DNA of 64,000 nucleotides from Streptomyces sp. NBC_01255 (GCF_036226445.1 NZ_CP108474.1:7998001-8062000); one strand, 5' to 3'; shown: positions 49,954-62,514, counted from the first letter of the stretch. Made by a program: numbers and translations. The notes: generated by a model from the letters alone, not told the origin.

Positions 49954-50175
49954 GAGTCGCTCCTGCGCCATGCCGTTTCCCACCAGGCAGTGAGTCGGGT
50001 GCCTCGCACCGCCTCCGCGGGGACGACCGAACCGCGGGGCTCGGCATAACGCTTTCTGCCTGCGACATGCGTCACTGAGCGAACTTCCGGACGGCGCGAC
50101 TTTTCTGTTACGCGTCCGCGAGTTCGGCAGCCTCCACTTCAGGGGTGACCTTCCCCCACTGGCGTATCCCCCTGA

Positions 50176-52596
<2,421 letters not shown>

Positions 52597-52636
52597 CCCG
52601 CCCGATCCACGGTTACCCAAGGAGAACACCCCCCTC

Positions 52637-55261
52637 ATGAACAACCCCACGAACGGCGCGCGCCGCGGGCGTCACCGTCGTCGCTGGAGCGCTACCGCCC
52701 TGCTGCTCGGTGTGCCCGCCGCCGTCGTCCCGTACCTCCTGTTCACCCAGGAGGACTCGCAGGCCGCGACGGTCGACGCCAACGCCTACTACCGGCTGCT
52801 CTCCGTGCGCAGCGGCAAGGCCCTGGACGTCAACGCCTTCTCCACCGCCGACGGCACCCGCATCCAGCAGTGGACCGACCAGAACACCGCCAACCAGCAG
52901 TGGCGGCTGCGGCCCACCGGCGACGGCTACTACGAGCTGGTGAACCGCAACAGCGGCAAGGTGCTGGGCATAGCAGGCGATGCGACCGCACAGGCGGCCG
53001 CCGCCGAGCAGCAGACCGACAGCCCCTCCGCCTCCCAGGAGTGGCGGATCGACGAGGTGAGCGGTTCCGGCGCCGTCACCTTCACCTCCCGCAGGAGCGG
53101 CCAGGTCCTGGACGTCTCCGGAGGCTCCACGGCTCAGGGCGCGGCGGTCATCCAGTATCCCGGCAGGGGCAGCGCCAACCAGCAGTGGAGGCTGCTGAAG
53201 GTCGCCGACGCGCAGGCGGCCGCGGCCGGACCGTACACGTGGAGGAACGCCCAGGTGGTCGGCGGCGGTTACGTCACCGGGCTGGTGTTCAACCCGCGGG
53301 AGAAGGGGCTGCTGTACGCGCGTACCGACATGGGCGGCGCCTACCGCTGGGACAGCGCGGCCGAGCAGTGGATCCCGCTGACCGACTGGCTCGGTGAGAA
53401 GGACTGGAACCTGCTGGGCATCGACGCGCTGGCCACCGACCCCGTCGACCCCGACCGGCTCTACCTCGCGGCCGGCACTTACACCAACGAGTGGGCCGGC
53501 AACGGCGCGCTCCTGCGCTCCACCGACCGGGGCCGCACCTTCCGGCGCACCGACCTGCCGTTCAAGCTGGGCGGCAACGAGGACGGCCGCGGGGCGGGCG
53601 AACGGCTCGTGATCGACCCCTCGGACAACCGCACCCTGCTGCTCGGCACCCGTAAGAACGGCCTGTGGCGCAGCACCGACCACGGCGCGACATGGCAGCA
53701 GGTCTCCTCGTTCCCCGTCAAGGACGGGGCGGTCAGCGGCGCGGGGATCTCCTTCGTGACGTACGGCCCGGCCGGCAGCAGGACGATCTACGTCGGCGTC
53801 GCCGACAGGTCCACCTCCCTGTACCGGTCCACCGACGGCGGCAGCACCTGGCAGGCCGTCTCCGGGCAGCCCACCGGACAGCTGCCGCAGCACGGCGTGC
53901 TCTCCGGTGACGGCTCGCTCTACCTGACGTACACCAACGCACTCGGACCCAACGGCGTGACGGCGGGCTCGGTGTGGAAGCACACGCCGGCCGGCGGGAC
54001 GTGGAAGAACATCTCCCCGTCCCAGGGCGACTACGGGTTCTCCGGCCTGTCCGTCGACCCGCAGAAGCCGTCCACGGTGATGGTCACCACCCTCGGCCGC
54101 TGGTGGCCCGAGGACGAGATCTACCGGACCACCGACGGCGGCACGACCTGGAAGGCACTGGCCGGGAAGTCGGTACGGGACGCCTCCGCTGCCCCTTACG
54201 TCGGTACCCACACCGGGCACTGGATGACCGCCCTGGCCATCGACCCCTTCAACTCCGGGCACGTGCTGTACGGCACCGGCAACGGCATCCTGCGCAGCAA
54301 GGACGCCGACGCCTCCGACAGCGGAGGCACCAGCCACTGGAGCATGGGCGCCCGAGGGCTGGAGGAGACCGCGCTGATGGACGCGATCGCCCCGCCCGGC
54401 GGCGCCACCGTGATCACCGCCATGGGCGACCAAGGCGGCTTCCGCCATGACGACCTCACCAAGGTGCCCGCCGGGCGGCTGAGCAACCCGATGATGAGCA
54501 ACAGCACCGACATCGACTTCGCCCAGGCCAACCCATCGGTGATGGTCCGTGTCGGCCGTGGCGGCGCGCAGGACGGCGCCTACTCCACCGATGGCGGCAC
54601 AAGCTGGACCGGTTTCAATGCGGAGCCGGTGGCCGGCGCCCAGGACGGTCATGCCGCGCTCGCGGCGGACGGCTCAACCATCGTCTGGACCCAGGCCGGC
54701 CAGGCCCCGTACCGCTCGACCGACAAGGGGGCGAGCTGGTCCAAGGTCCACGGCCTCGGCACCGACGCCGTCGTCGTCGCCGACCGCTCCTCGGCCAGGA
54801 CCTTCTACTCACTGTCCGGCGGCACGCTCCACGCCAGCACGGACGGCGGCGCGACCTTCACCGCCCGCGCCACGAACCTGCCCGCCGGCAGGGTCACGGC
54901 CGTCCCCGGCGTCGCCGGAGACCTGTGGATCGCCGGCGGCGGCCAGGGGCTGCTGCACTCCACCGACGGCGGCCGCACCTTCACCACGCTCACCACGGTG
55001 CGGTCCGCGTCCGCCCTCGGCTTCGGCAAGGCCGCACCCGGCGCCTCCTACCAGGCCCTCTACCTGATCGGTACCGTCAAGGACGTCACCGGAGTCTTCC
55101 GCTCCACCGACAAGGGCGCCACCTGGCTCCGCGTCAACGACGACGCCCACCAGTGGGGCGCCATCGGAGGCGTCGGCGTCGTCACCGGCGACCCCGACAC
55201 CTACGGCCGCGTCTACGTCGGCACCAACGGACGCGGCCTCCAGTACGGCGACCCGTCCTGA
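52637..55261 (+). CDS. Secreted GH74 xyloglucanase with N-terminal CBM13
   Basis: The 874-residue protein has an Arg-rich signal or anchor region (to about 43) and a ricin-type CBM13 (about 46-190, with NQQWRL and SQEWRI). A long GH74 double beta-propeller follows (about 198-874), recognisable by repeated S-x-D-G/H-G-x-T-W motifs (STDHGATWQQ, STDGGSTWQA, TTDGGTTWKA). A candidate catalytic Asp is 231 in ARTDMGGAYRWD; the other is in HWMTALAIDPF. GH74 enzymes cleave the beta-1,4-glucan backbone of xyloglucan. It is 40 bases after the GH10-GH62 fusion and probably cotranscribed; a strong hairpin follows. Confidence 0.93.
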   Translation: MNNPTNGARRGRHRRRWSATALLLGVPAAVVPYLLFTQEDSQAATVDANAYYRLLSVRSGKALDVNAFSTADGTRIQQWTDQNTANQQWRLRPTGDGYYELVNRNSGKVLGIAGDATAQAAAAEQQTDSPSASQEWRIDEVSGSGAVTFTSRRSGQVLDVSGGSTAQGAAVIQYPGRGSANQQWRLLKVADAQAAAAGPYTWRNAQVVGGGYVTGLVFNPREKGLLYARTDMGGAYRWDSAAEQWIPLTDWLGEKDWNLLGIDALATDPVDPDRLYLAAGTYTNEWAGNGALLRSTDRGRTFRRTDLPFKLGGNEDGRGAGERLVIDPSDNRTLLLGTRKNGLWRSTDHGATWQQVSSFPVKDGAVSGAGISFVTYGPAGSRTIYVGVADRSTSLYRSTDGGSTWQAVSGQPTGQLPQHGVLSGDGSLYLTYTNALGPNGVTAGSVWKHTPAGGTWKNISPSQGDYGFSGLSVDPQKPSTVMVTTLGRWWPEDEIYRTTDGGTTWKALAGKSVRDASAAPYVGTHTGHWMTALAIDPFNSGHVLYGTGNGILRSKDADASDSGGTSHWSMGARGLEETALMDAIAPPGGATVITAMGDQGGFRHDDLTKVPAGRLSNPMMSNSTDIDFAQANPSVMVRVGRGGAQDGAYSTDGGTSWTGFNAEPVAGAQDGHAALAADGSTIVWTQAGQAPYRSTDKGASWSKVHGLGTDAVVVADRSSARTFYSLSGGTLHASTDGGATFTARATNLPAGRVTAVPGVAGDLWIAGGGQGLLHSTDGGRTFTTLTTVRSASALGFGKAAPGASYQALYLIGTVKDVTGVFRSTDKGATWLRVNDDAHQWGAIGGVGVVTGDPDTYGRVYVGTNGRGLQYGDPS

Positions 55262-55275
55262 CCCTCCCCCCGAGC

Positions 55276-55304
55276 GGGGCCGCAGGCACGGTGCCTGCGG
55301 CCCC
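55276..55304. terminator. Terminator after GH74
   Basis: GGGGCCGCAGGCAC (55276-55289) pairs with its complement at 55291-55304 around one central base. It faces the convergent histidine kinase gene. Confidence 0.85.
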
Positions 55305-55372
55305 GGCAGGTGCTACGGCCCCGAGGGGCGACCCGTTGCCGACACGCCTCGCGGGCTGCTTGCGCGGCCGGC

Positions 55373-56494
55373 TCAGTCGGACCGGGCGGGGGCTCGTAGT
55401 TCGACCTTGTACCCGCCCTGTGGGGTGGATTCGGCGGTGAGGACGCCGTCGAGCAGTTCGGCGCGTTCCTTCAGACCGATGAGGCCGTGGTGGGCGCTGG
55501 GCAGGGCGACAGACGGCCGGGTGGGGGCGGAGTTGGTCACGGTGACGCCGAAGTGGTGTGCGTCGTGCCACAGGCGTACCTCGGCGCGGGCGCCGGGGGC
55601 GTGTTTGCGCACGTTGGTGAGTGCTTCCTGGACCGTACGGTAGACGGTGCGCTGAGCGGTGGTGCTGATGCCGGCGGGGAGCTCCCCGGCCAGGGTGGTC
55701 TCGATGCCGCTGTTGGCGATGAGCTGCTGGAGGTCGGCGAGGGTGGGCTGGGGGGTGAGTGCGGTTTCCCTGCCGCCTGAGGCGCGGAGCAGGGTGACCA
55801 TGTGGCGGAGTTCGTCCAGGGTGTTCGTGCTCAGGGTGCGGATGGTGCGAGCCGCCTCTCGGGCGTCGAGGTCCTTGGCGGCCACCTGCATCGCCCCGGC
55901 CTGCACGGCGATGAGGCTGACCTGGTGGGAGACGACGTCGTGCATCTCGCGGGCGAGTTGGGCGCGCTCGCTGGCGAGGACGGTCTGGGCGTGCAGGGCA
56001 CGTTCGTGTTCCCGGGCCTCTTCGACCTCGACGAGCTGTCGGGCCACGTCGTGCCTGGCCTGCACGAGCTGGCCGAACAGCACGGGGGCGACGGCCGTGG
56101 CCAGCGTGTAGACGAACTGGACGAGCGTCCATGTCCGGTCGCCGTCGAACGCGTCGGACAACGGCCAGACGAGGGTGTCCACCCCCGCGTTCAGCAGGGC
56201 ACAGCCGGCCAGCATCGGTCGGTTGCGGGTGGACGCGGCCAGTGTGTACAGGGCGGTTATCGGCGCGACCGCGACGTCCATGAACAGGGTCATGGGCAGG
56301 GTGAACAGGAAGACGGCAAGCGGGAAGCGCCTGCGCAGGAACAACGCCGTGCTGCCGAGGGCGACGCAGGCCCAGACGAGAGGGGTCCCCTCGCCGTAGA
56401 GGTTGATCCAGGCGTCGAGCACGGCGAGGACGACGAGACCCCCGTCGACGGCCCAGGGGGGTACGCGCCGCCACAGTGCCCGGCCCGTGCTCAT
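55373..56494 (-). CDS. NarL-type sensor histidine kinase
   Basis: The 373-residue kinase has four or five N-terminal hydrophobic spans (about 15-145) with no large external domain. A coiled stretch (QLVEVEEAREHERALHAQ) leads to a HisKA_3 box with His185 in AREMHDVVSHQVSLI, then a HATPase domain with TVQEALTNVRKHA and HHGLIGLKERAELL. The small sensor suggests membrane or cell-envelope cues. The start overlaps the stop of the response regulator gene upstream (ATGA). Confidence 0.92.
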   Translation of the reverse strand: MSTGRALWRRVPPWAVDGGLVVLAVLDAWINLYGEGTPLVWACVALGSTALFLRRRFPLAVFLFTLPMTLFMDVAVAPITALYTLAASTRNRPMLAGCALLNAGVDTLVWPLSDAFDGDRTWTLVQFVYTLATAVAPVLFGQLVQARHDVARQLVEVEEAREHERALHAQTVLASERAQLAREMHDVVSHQVSLIAVQAGAMQVAAKDLDAREAARTIRTLSTNTLDELRHMVTLLRASGGRETALTPQPTLADLQQLIANSGIETTLAGELPAGISTTAQRTVYRTVQEALTNVRKHAPGARAEVRLWHDAHHFGVTVTNSAPTRPSVALPSAHHGLIGLKERAELLDGVLTAESTPQGGYKVELRAPARSD

Positions 56495-57171
56495 CGCCCG
56501 TTGTCCCGTGACGGGTTGTCGCCGTTCCTGCCGAGCAGTCCGGCGCGCTCGGCGAGCAGTGCGGCCTGGACACGGCCGGCGACCCGCAGTTTGTTCAGGA
56601 TCGAGCTGACGTGGTCCTTGACGGTGCCCGCGCTCAGATGGATACGGGTGCCGATCTCGGCGTTGGACAGTCCTTCCGCGACCAGGACGAGGACGGCGCG
56701 CTCCCGGTCGCTGAGCAGGTTCACGCGTGCCACCTCCGCGTCCTGGGGTGCTCCCGCCCCAGGGTGACCGCGCAGCAGCGCGCGTGAGGCTTTCGGGGAC
56801 ATCACCACCCCGCCGGCGGCCAGGGTGCGCACGAGCTGGGCGAGCTGCTCGGGTTCGGTGTCCTTGAGCAGGAAGCCGGCGGCACCCGACCGCAGCGCGG
56901 TGAGGATGTACTCGTCGGTGTCGAAGGTGGTCAGCATGGCGACGTGCGGCGGTGCGGCCAGTTCCTGGATCTTCCGCAGGACGGTCAGGCCGTCTACGTC
57001 CGGCATGCGGATGTCGAGGAGTACGACGTCCGGCCTCTCGCGCCGGATGACGTCGGCCGCCTGCGCCCCCTCGGCGGTCGCGACGACCTCGATGCCGTCG
57101 GACGCGTTCAGGATCATCTGGAAACCGGACCGCACCAGGGCCTCGTCATCCACCACCACTACCCGGATCAC
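56491..57171 (-). CDS. LuxR/NarL-type response regulator
   Basis: The 226-residue regulator has a receiver domain with phosphorylation site Asp53 in VVLLDIRMPDVDG, acidic pair DDE near the start and conserved Lys in FLLKDTEPEQL. The C-terminal HTH is LSDRERAVLVLVAEGLSNAEIGTRIHLSAGTVKDHVSSIL. It is cotranscribed with the kinase gene and controls an unknown target, perhaps one of the membrane genes nearby. Confidence 0.93.
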   Translation of the reverse strand: MIRVVVVDDEALVRSGFQMILNASDGIEVVATAEGAQAADVIRRERPDVVLLDIRMPDVDGLTVLRKIQELAAPPHVAMLTTFDTDEYILTALRSGAAGFLLKDTEPEQLAQLVRTLAAGGVVMSPKASRALLRGHPGAGAPQDAEVARVNLLSDRERAVLVLVAEGLSNAEIGTRIHLSAGTVKDHVSSILNKLRVAGRVQAALLAERAGLLGRNGDNPSRDNGR

Positions 57172-57497
57172 CGGCGTTCCGCCTCACACTCGTCTGCTCC
57201 GTCCGGCCTCTCGGCGATCCGTGTCGGCACCCGCACCGGGGCGTACACGCTCTCGTACGGTGATCGCCTGCCGTCGACAGTACGTCCGGCAGGGTACGCG
57301 GTGGCGCGATGACCGTGGAGTGTGGACATCCGGCGGGTCGGCTCCAGCCGTTCGGGGGGACGATCCCGCCCGTCGGCGGGCAGTGCACGAAGGACGGCGG
57401 ATGGTGTCCGTCGTCCTCGTCCGCTGGAGTCGGTCCATGGGCCCGCACGAGTCCGCGGGCCGCAGCCGTTTCCCTACCGATCGAGGACGACCCCGTC
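57172..57497. other. Spacer between divergent genes
   Basis: These 326 bases separate the response regulator from a small membrane protein. An open frame enters the downstream gene from 57309, but its extra codons lack a ribosome binding site and look non-coding. No clear promoter or repeat was recognised. Confidence 0.4.
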
Positions 57498-58025
57498 ATG
57501 CCCCGCCCGTTCCTGCGTCAGCCCGTCCGCGCTCTGCGTCGCTGTGCGGCGCGACCCCGTGTGCTCTTCGGGGGTGTGTACGGGGCGGTGCTGGCCAGTT
57601 CCATGGTGGCCGCCCTGACGGAACAGGGTGAGACGGCGCCCGCCGACCGGCTCAACAGCGCCCAATGGCTCCTGGTGACGGCTTTCGCCTCGGCCTTGGC
57701 CCACGGCTACGCGCATCTGATGGCCCTGCGTGGCGACCGGACCCATCACGGTGTGCGCGCCGGCGTGCGGCTGTTGCTGTCCGAGTGGCCGTTGGTGGTG
57801 GCGACGGTGCCGACGCTGGGCGTGCTGCTCGGCGCCGCCTGGGGATGGTGGCCCACGGCGGACGTCGAGTGCGTGGTCTTCGCCGTGAACGTGGTGCTGC
57901 TGTTCGCCTGGGGTCTGTCCGCGGCCCGCGCCGCCGGTCGCACCTGGGGCTCCGCCGTGAGGATCGGCACGGTGGACGCGTTGCTCGGCCTCGTGGTCGT
58001 GGTGGCCAACGCCGTCATCAAGTAG
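57498..58025 (+). CDS. Small integral membrane protein of unknown function
   Basis: The 175-residue protein has four predicted hydrophobic spans: VLFGGVYGAVLASSMVAAL, WLLVTAFASALAHGYAHLMA, WPLVVATVPTLGVLLGAAW and VFAVNVVLLFAWGLSAA; a shorter one ends the chain. Conserved HGYAH in the second span is common in related actinobacterial proteins, but no function is known. GAGGAC upstream of ATG 57498 supports the start. It lies between a two-component system and an acyltransferase-like membrane protein. Confidence 0.75.
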   Translation: MPRPFLRQPVRALRRCAARPRVLFGGVYGAVLASSMVAALTEQGETAPADRLNSAQWLLVTAFASALAHGYAHLMALRGDRTHHGVRAGVRLLLSEWPLVVATVPTLGVLLGAAWGWWPTADVECVVFAVNVVLLFAWGLSAARAAGRTWGSAVRIGTVDALLGLVVVVANAVIK

Positions 58026-58163
58026 GACGGTGGGCCGTCCGGGCCCGCGAACCGTCCTGGGCGCTGTTCCGCCACTCGGCGGGGCTGGTCCCGGGGGTCG
58101 GCGGGGATCTCACCGAAGCCCGTCGGATGGTCCGCTTCCTGGCGGCGCCCGGAGATTGTCCGT

Positions 58164-59402
58164 ATGACACAGATACAGCCGCCGCAGGAGAACTCGCCTC
58201 CACTGCCCCGCACTTCGACCGAGTCCGCCAGGAAGCTCTCCGGAGGTCCCTCGACGGGGCGCCTGGTCGGGGTGGATCTGGCCCGCGCGCTGGCGGTGTT
58301 CGGCATGTACATCGTGCACATCGGCCCGCCGCTGTCGGCCACGGACGGCGTCGCCAGATGGGTCCGGTACCTTGCCGACGGCCACTCGTCGGTTCTGTTC
58401 GCCACCCTCGCCGGGTTCTCGCTGATGCTGATCGCCGGGCGCCGTGAGCCGAAGACCGGCCTGGCGGGCCGGCAGGCGAAGGCCCGGATCGCGATCCGCG
58501 CCGTGGTCCTGCTGGCGCTGGGCACCGTGCTGGCGATGGAGTACGGGGGAGTGATCATCCTCGGCTTCTACGGTGTCTACTTCCTCCTCGCCCTGCCCCT
58601 GCTGCGGCTGTCCGCCAAGGCACTGGCGATCACCGCGGCCGGGCTCGCGCTCGTCACACCCCAGCTGGCGTTCGTCCTGAACTCGCGGCTCAGCGAGTCC
58701 GTCCAGCAGACCATCGACGCCTACGACCCGCTCAAGAAGATCAGCGAGGTCGGCGTGCTCGACCTGCTGCTCACCGGCTTCTATCCGACGATCACGTGGA
58801 TGTCGTTCGTGGTCGCCGGCATGGCGCTGGCCCGCCTCGACCTGTCGTCCGTCCCCGTCCAGCGTCGCCTGGCCGCGCTCGGTGCCGCTCTGACCGTCGG
58901 CGCGTACGGCCTGTCCCTGCTGCTGGCGGGCAAGGACGCGCTGCGCAGCATGGCGGAGGACGGGAAGTCGTCCGCCGGGTTCGAGAAGGCGTCGTCCTTC
59001 GGCAGCGGATCCTTCGAGGCCCCCCAGCGGGCGGCCTCGGAACTGCTGTCCGCCGGGCCGCACAGCGGCACCACCTTCGACATCATCGGCAGCGTCGGCG
59101 TCGCCATCCTCGTGGTCGTCGGTGCGACGGTGCTCATGGACCGCCTGCCGCGCCTGCGCAGCCTGGCGAAACCCGTCATCGCCGTGGGCACCATGTCCCT
59201 GACGGCCTACGTCGGTCACTTCCTTGCCCAGCCCATGCTCGGCATATCGGCCGGCGAAAGCAGCCAGACGTCCTGGATCCCCGTGCTCCTGTTCATCCTC
59301 GGAGCGATCGCGTTCGCCGCGGGCTGGTCCCGCTTCTTCCGCCGCGGACCGATGGAGGCGTTGCTCAACGCCGCCACCAAGACGGCGAAGCACATCCGAT
59401 GA
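58164..59402 (+). CDS. Multi-pass membrane protein, DUF418/HGSNAT-like
   Basis: The 412-residue protein has about ten hydrophobic spans. The opening GRLVGVDLARALAVFGMYIVHI has the R-x3-D-x-A-R-x-x-A pattern of heparan-glucosaminide acetyltransferase-like and DUF418 families, and LTAYVGHFLAQPML near the end is the DUF418-type C-terminal His motif. Such proteins may move acyl groups across the membrane, but the substrate is unknown. GGAG lies ten bases before ATG 58164. A terminator follows. Confidence 0.78.
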   Translation: MTQIQPPQENSPPLPRTSTESARKLSGGPSTGRLVGVDLARALAVFGMYIVHIGPPLSATDGVARWVRYLADGHSSVLFATLAGFSLMLIAGRREPKTGLAGRQAKARIAIRAVVLLALGTVLAMEYGGVIILGFYGVYFLLALPLLRLSAKALAITAAGLALVTPQLAFVLNSRLSESVQQTIDAYDPLKKISEVGVLDLLLTGFYPTITWMSFVVAGMALARLDLSSVPVQRRLAALGAALTVGAYGLSLLLAGKDALRSMAEDGKSSAGFEKASSFGSGSFEAPQRAASELLSAGPHSGTTFDIIGSVGVAILVVVGATVLMDRLPRLRSLAKPVIAVGTMSLTAYVGHFLAQPMLGISAGESSQTSWIPVLLFILGAIAFAAGWSRFFRRGPMEALLNAATKTAKHIR

Positions 59403-59459
59403 GGCCGGGCCGGGACGGTCGGCACGCATGGCCCGTCCCGGCTGCGCCGATCCACGTGA

Positions 59460-59492
59460 CCCGCAAGGGCTGTTCCCGTCAGCCCTTGCGGG
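59460..59492. terminator. Terminator between membrane protein and ABC exporter
   Basis: CCCGCAAGGGCTG (59460-59472) pairs with CAGCCCTTGCGGG (59480-59492), 13 pairs with a seven-base loop. The 59403-59664 spacer holds nothing else recognisable. Confidence 0.85.
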
Positions 59493-59664
59493 GGCGGTGC
59501 CCGGCGCGGGCGTGCCGGTCACGGCTCACGGCACAGCAGCGTAGCCCGGTGTCGGCGGCACGCCGCCGACTGGACCCCCGCTCGATCAGGCGTGGCACTC
59601 CTCGTGGTCTCTGCGTGCACCTCCGCCCCGCCGTGCGGCGGGGGCGGCCGGTGGGACACCCGCC

Positions 59665-61452
59665 CTACCCGCCGGGGCGCCCCGCCGGGGTCAGGAGCTG
59701 GGTCGCGGCCAGCTGTGTGTACAGCTCGTCCCTGTCCACCAGTTCCTCATGGGTGCCGATCGCACGGACCGTGCCGGCGTCCATGACGACGATGCGCTCG
59801 GCGTTCGTGACCGTCGACAGGCGGTGTGCCACCACCAGGACGGTGGTCTCGCGTGCCGTCTCGGCGATGACGTCCCGCAGCGCCAGCTCGTTGACGGCGT
59901 CGAGCTGCGAGGTCGCCTCGTCCAGGAGTAGCAGCCGGGGCCTGCGCAGCAGTGCGCGGGCGATCGCGACGCGCTGGCGTTCGCCGCCGGACAGCTTCGA
60001 GCCGCGGTGCCCGACCAGGGTGTCCAGGCCGTGCGGGAGACGGTCGACGAGCGTGTCGAGCCTGGTCCGGGCGAGGACGGCGCGGATGTCGTCGTCCGTC
60101 GCGCCGGGCGCGCTGAAGACCAGGTTCTCCCGCAGGGTGCCGGCCAGCACCGGCGCGTCCTGCTCGACGTACCCGATGGCGGACCGCAGCTCGGCCAGCG
60201 GCCACTGGCGTATGTCCTTGCCGTCTACCAGGATCCGGCCGCCGGTCGTCTCGTAGAACCGCTCGATGAGCGAGAAGACCGTCGACTTGCCCGCGCCCGA
60301 AGGCCCGACGAAGGCGGTCATCCCGGCGCCCGGCACCTCGAAGTCCACCTGCTGGTGGATGGGCGGCAGCCCCGGTCCGTAGCGGAAGGACACATCCTCG
60401 AAGCGGACCGACGCCGGACGCGCCTCGGTCCGCACCGGCTTGTACGTGGCCGGCCGCTCCGCCGCGAGGCGGTCCACCTCCTTGATCCGGGAGATCGCGG
60501 CCGCGCCCTCTTGGTACGCGGAGGCGGCCTCGACCAGCTTGTACACCGGCTCCATCAGGTAGAACAGGTACAGCAGGAAGGCGATGAGCGTGGAGACGGG
60601 GATGTCCCCGGACGCCACCCGTGCCCCGCCGACCGAGAGCACGGCGAGGAACGCCAGCTCGACGGCGAGGTTGTCCGCCGTTCCCAGCAGGGCCTCCCAC
60701 TTCGCGCCGCGCACACCGTGGCGCCACGCCCGCCGGGCCGACGCCTCGATGCGAGCGGTCTCCCGCTGCTCGGCACCGGACGCCTTCACCGTGCGGAACG
60801 CGCCGAAGGCCCTCTCCAGGCCGGTGGACATCTCCCCGACCGCTGCCTGGGAACGCTCGGCGGCCTGCCCGATCTTCGGCATCACCAGGGCGGCGCCCGC
60901 GCCGACGGCCGCGACCACGACGAGGGTGACGCCGAGCAGGACGGCGTCCAGGAACGCCATCACCACGACCGCCGCGATCAGCGTGAGCGCCCCGGTCGCG
61001 GCGTTGACCACGGCCTGGGTGCTGACGGCCCGCAGGAGTGTGGTGTCGGAGGTGACCCGTGACATCAGATCGCCCGGCTGCATCCGGTCCACCGCCGTCA
61101 GCCGCAGGTGCAGCAGTCGGCCGATCAGGCTGCGGCGGGCGGCCAGGACCACCGACTCCGCCGTCCGCTCCAGGATATAGGCGCCGAACGCCTCGGCCAC
61201 CGTGCTCAGCAGCACCAGCACGGTCAGCGCCAGCAGAATGGTGGTGAGCGTGCCACCGGACGAGAGCCGGTCGACCAGCGCCTTCGTGGCCAGCGGCTGC
61301 AGCAGCCCTCCGGCGGCCCCGACCAGCGCCAACAGCAGACCGAGTACGACGGTCCACCGGTGCGGTCGGACATACCCGTACAGCGCCTTGAGCGTCTCGC
61401 GGACGAGCAGGGACTCGGCACCCGTCGTCTCCGGGGCGGATGCGGTGTTCAC
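59665..61452 (-). CDS. ABC exporter, fused membrane and ATPase domains
   Basis: The 595-residue half-transporter has six hydrophobic spans (about 30-320), with TAVDRMQPGDLMSRVTSDTTLL as a coupling segment. The ATPase domain has Walker A GPSGAGKST, Q-loop YVEQDAPVLAGTLRENL, signature LSGGERQRVAIARALLRRPRLLLLDEA and H-loop VVAHRLSTV. The type is MsbA/LmrA-like and works as a homodimer exporting lipids or drugs. GTG 61452 is the start, with AGGAGA 11 bases upstream. The gene ends 260 bases from the convergent membrane protein gene. The substrate is unknown. Confidence 0.92.
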   Translation of the reverse strand: MNTASAPETTGAESLLVRETLKALYGYVRPHRWTVVLGLLLALVGAAGGLLQPLATKALVDRLSSGGTLTTILLALTVLVLLSTVAEAFGAYILERTAESVVLAARRSLIGRLLHLRLTAVDRMQPGDLMSRVTSDTTLLRAVSTQAVVNAATGALTLIAAVVVMAFLDAVLLGVTLVVVAAVGAGAALVMPKIGQAAERSQAAVGEMSTGLERAFGAFRTVKASGAEQRETARIEASARRAWRHGVRGAKWEALLGTADNLAVELAFLAVLSVGGARVASGDIPVSTLIAFLLYLFYLMEPVYKLVEAASAYQEGAAAISRIKEVDRLAAERPATYKPVRTEARPASVRFEDVSFRYGPGLPPIHQQVDFEVPGAGMTAFVGPSGAGKSTVFSLIERFYETTGGRILVDGKDIRQWPLAELRSAIGYVEQDAPVLAGTLRENLVFSAPGATDDDIRAVLARTRLDTLVDRLPHGLDTLVGHRGSKLSGGERQRVAIARALLRRPRLLLLDEATSQLDAVNELALRDVIAETARETTVLVVAHRLSTVTNAERIVVMDAGTVRAIGTHEELVDRDELYTQLAATQLLTPAGRPGG

Positions 61453-61780
61453 AAGAATCCTCTCCTGGTGGTCTGCCGCTATGGCAGGGCGAACGCCCCG
61501 TAGCTGGCGTCACGACGGTCCGCCGCACCGGCCGGTGAACCGGTGTGAGATGGCCAGCTCGTGCTCGTGTGTACGGCGTGTCATGCCCCAGCCTGCAAGG
61601 CGGGACGTCTCTTCGACCATCCGAAGATCGTCGGGCGGACCCCCGCCGAGTGGCTGGAAGCGGAGATCCCCCACGGGGCGAGAGATCTGATGAACGGCGC
61701 CTCTATTGCCCCGCGAGTCGCCTGCTTCGCAGGGAGTCCGCACCGTCCGCATCCAGAGGTCCGCGGTGACTCCTCGAACG

Positions 61781-61903
61781 CCGTGGGGCCGGATCGACCC
61801 CTTGCACGCAGCGGCGGTGCGGTGCGTCGAGAAGGCGACGTTCAACGCCCTGGTCGCCAACGAGTCCATGACCGGCCGTCGGGGACACCGCACGCCGGCC
61901 CTC
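61781..61903 (+). pseudogene. C-terminal fragment resembling S58 (DmpA/P1) aminopeptidase
   Basis: The frame reads IDPLHAAAVRCVEKATFNAL and VANESMTGRRGHRTPAL. This resembles the end of DmpA-type aminopeptidases, where a helix with ATEEA-x-x-NAL-x-A-x-x-MTG closes the protein. Only about 40 residues remain, with no upstream part in frame. It continues in the same frame into a LuxR-type tail. Confidence 0.5.
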
Positions 61904-61906
61904 TAC

Positions 61907-62068
61907 GGCCCGAGCCCGCGCGAGCTCGATGTCCTGGGGCTGATCACCCGCGGCTGCTCCAACCCCGAGACCGCGGCCCGGCTCGCGCTCAGCGCCCGCA
62001 CCGTCACCACCCACATCGTGCACATCTTCGAGAGGCTCGGATGCGGCAAACTGCGGCGATCGCCCTGA
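61907..62068 (+). pseudogene. LuxR-type HTH fragment
   Basis: PSPRELDVLGLITRGCSNPE and TAARLALSARTVTTHIVHIF form a complete GerE/LuxR helix-turn-helix, but no receiver or sensor domain precedes it. The end (GCGKLRRSP) deviates from the usual LG-x-x-SR-x-x-A tail, so the 3' end is probably frameshifted as well. Confidence 0.7.
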
Positions 62069-62448
62069 GGGAGGGGGGTGGAGTTCGCCGGCGGATGACT
62101 GCCGCAGCGTGCGTCAGATCTTCTCCGGGTCACGCGGTGAGCGGCCAGCTGGACGGGTATCGGCCCGGTGGCGCGGGCGAGCTGCGGTTGGCGGGTCCGG
62201 ATCTCCCCGGATTCCCCCAGTGTCTGAGGGGACCTCGATACCCCGGCTCCAGGGCCTCTTCGAAGGAGGACGAGGAGATCGCCCGCATCGATTCTCCTCG
62301 GAGACCGCGGCTACGATGCCGCCTACCGGGTTCCCCACATCATTGTCATATGAAGGCGACGAGCATCAGCACGCTCCTGCCGATGATGCTGCATCTTGCT
62401 GACCTCCGAGGCTCGCAAGCTGCTGACCTGCAGCGATGTTCGTTGATT

Positions 62449-62514
62449 GTGATGTGGTGGAACTTCGTCGGCCGCACTGGCGAGCAGATCCGCCAGGCCC
62501 GCGAGGACTGGATG
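62449..62514 (+). pseudogene. Pirin C-terminal fragment
   Basis: VMWWNFVGRTGEQIRQARED in one frame matches the pirin C-terminal cupin segment (WWNFVARTxEEIxxAREDW). About 22 residues are recognisable; the remainder is absent. Confidence 0.65.

Noticed and set aside
62280..62340. Possible tRNA-like piece (GGCTACGATGCCGCC...GGTTCCCC)
   Set aside because: No cloverleaf can be drawn and no T-loop GTTCGA consensus is present.
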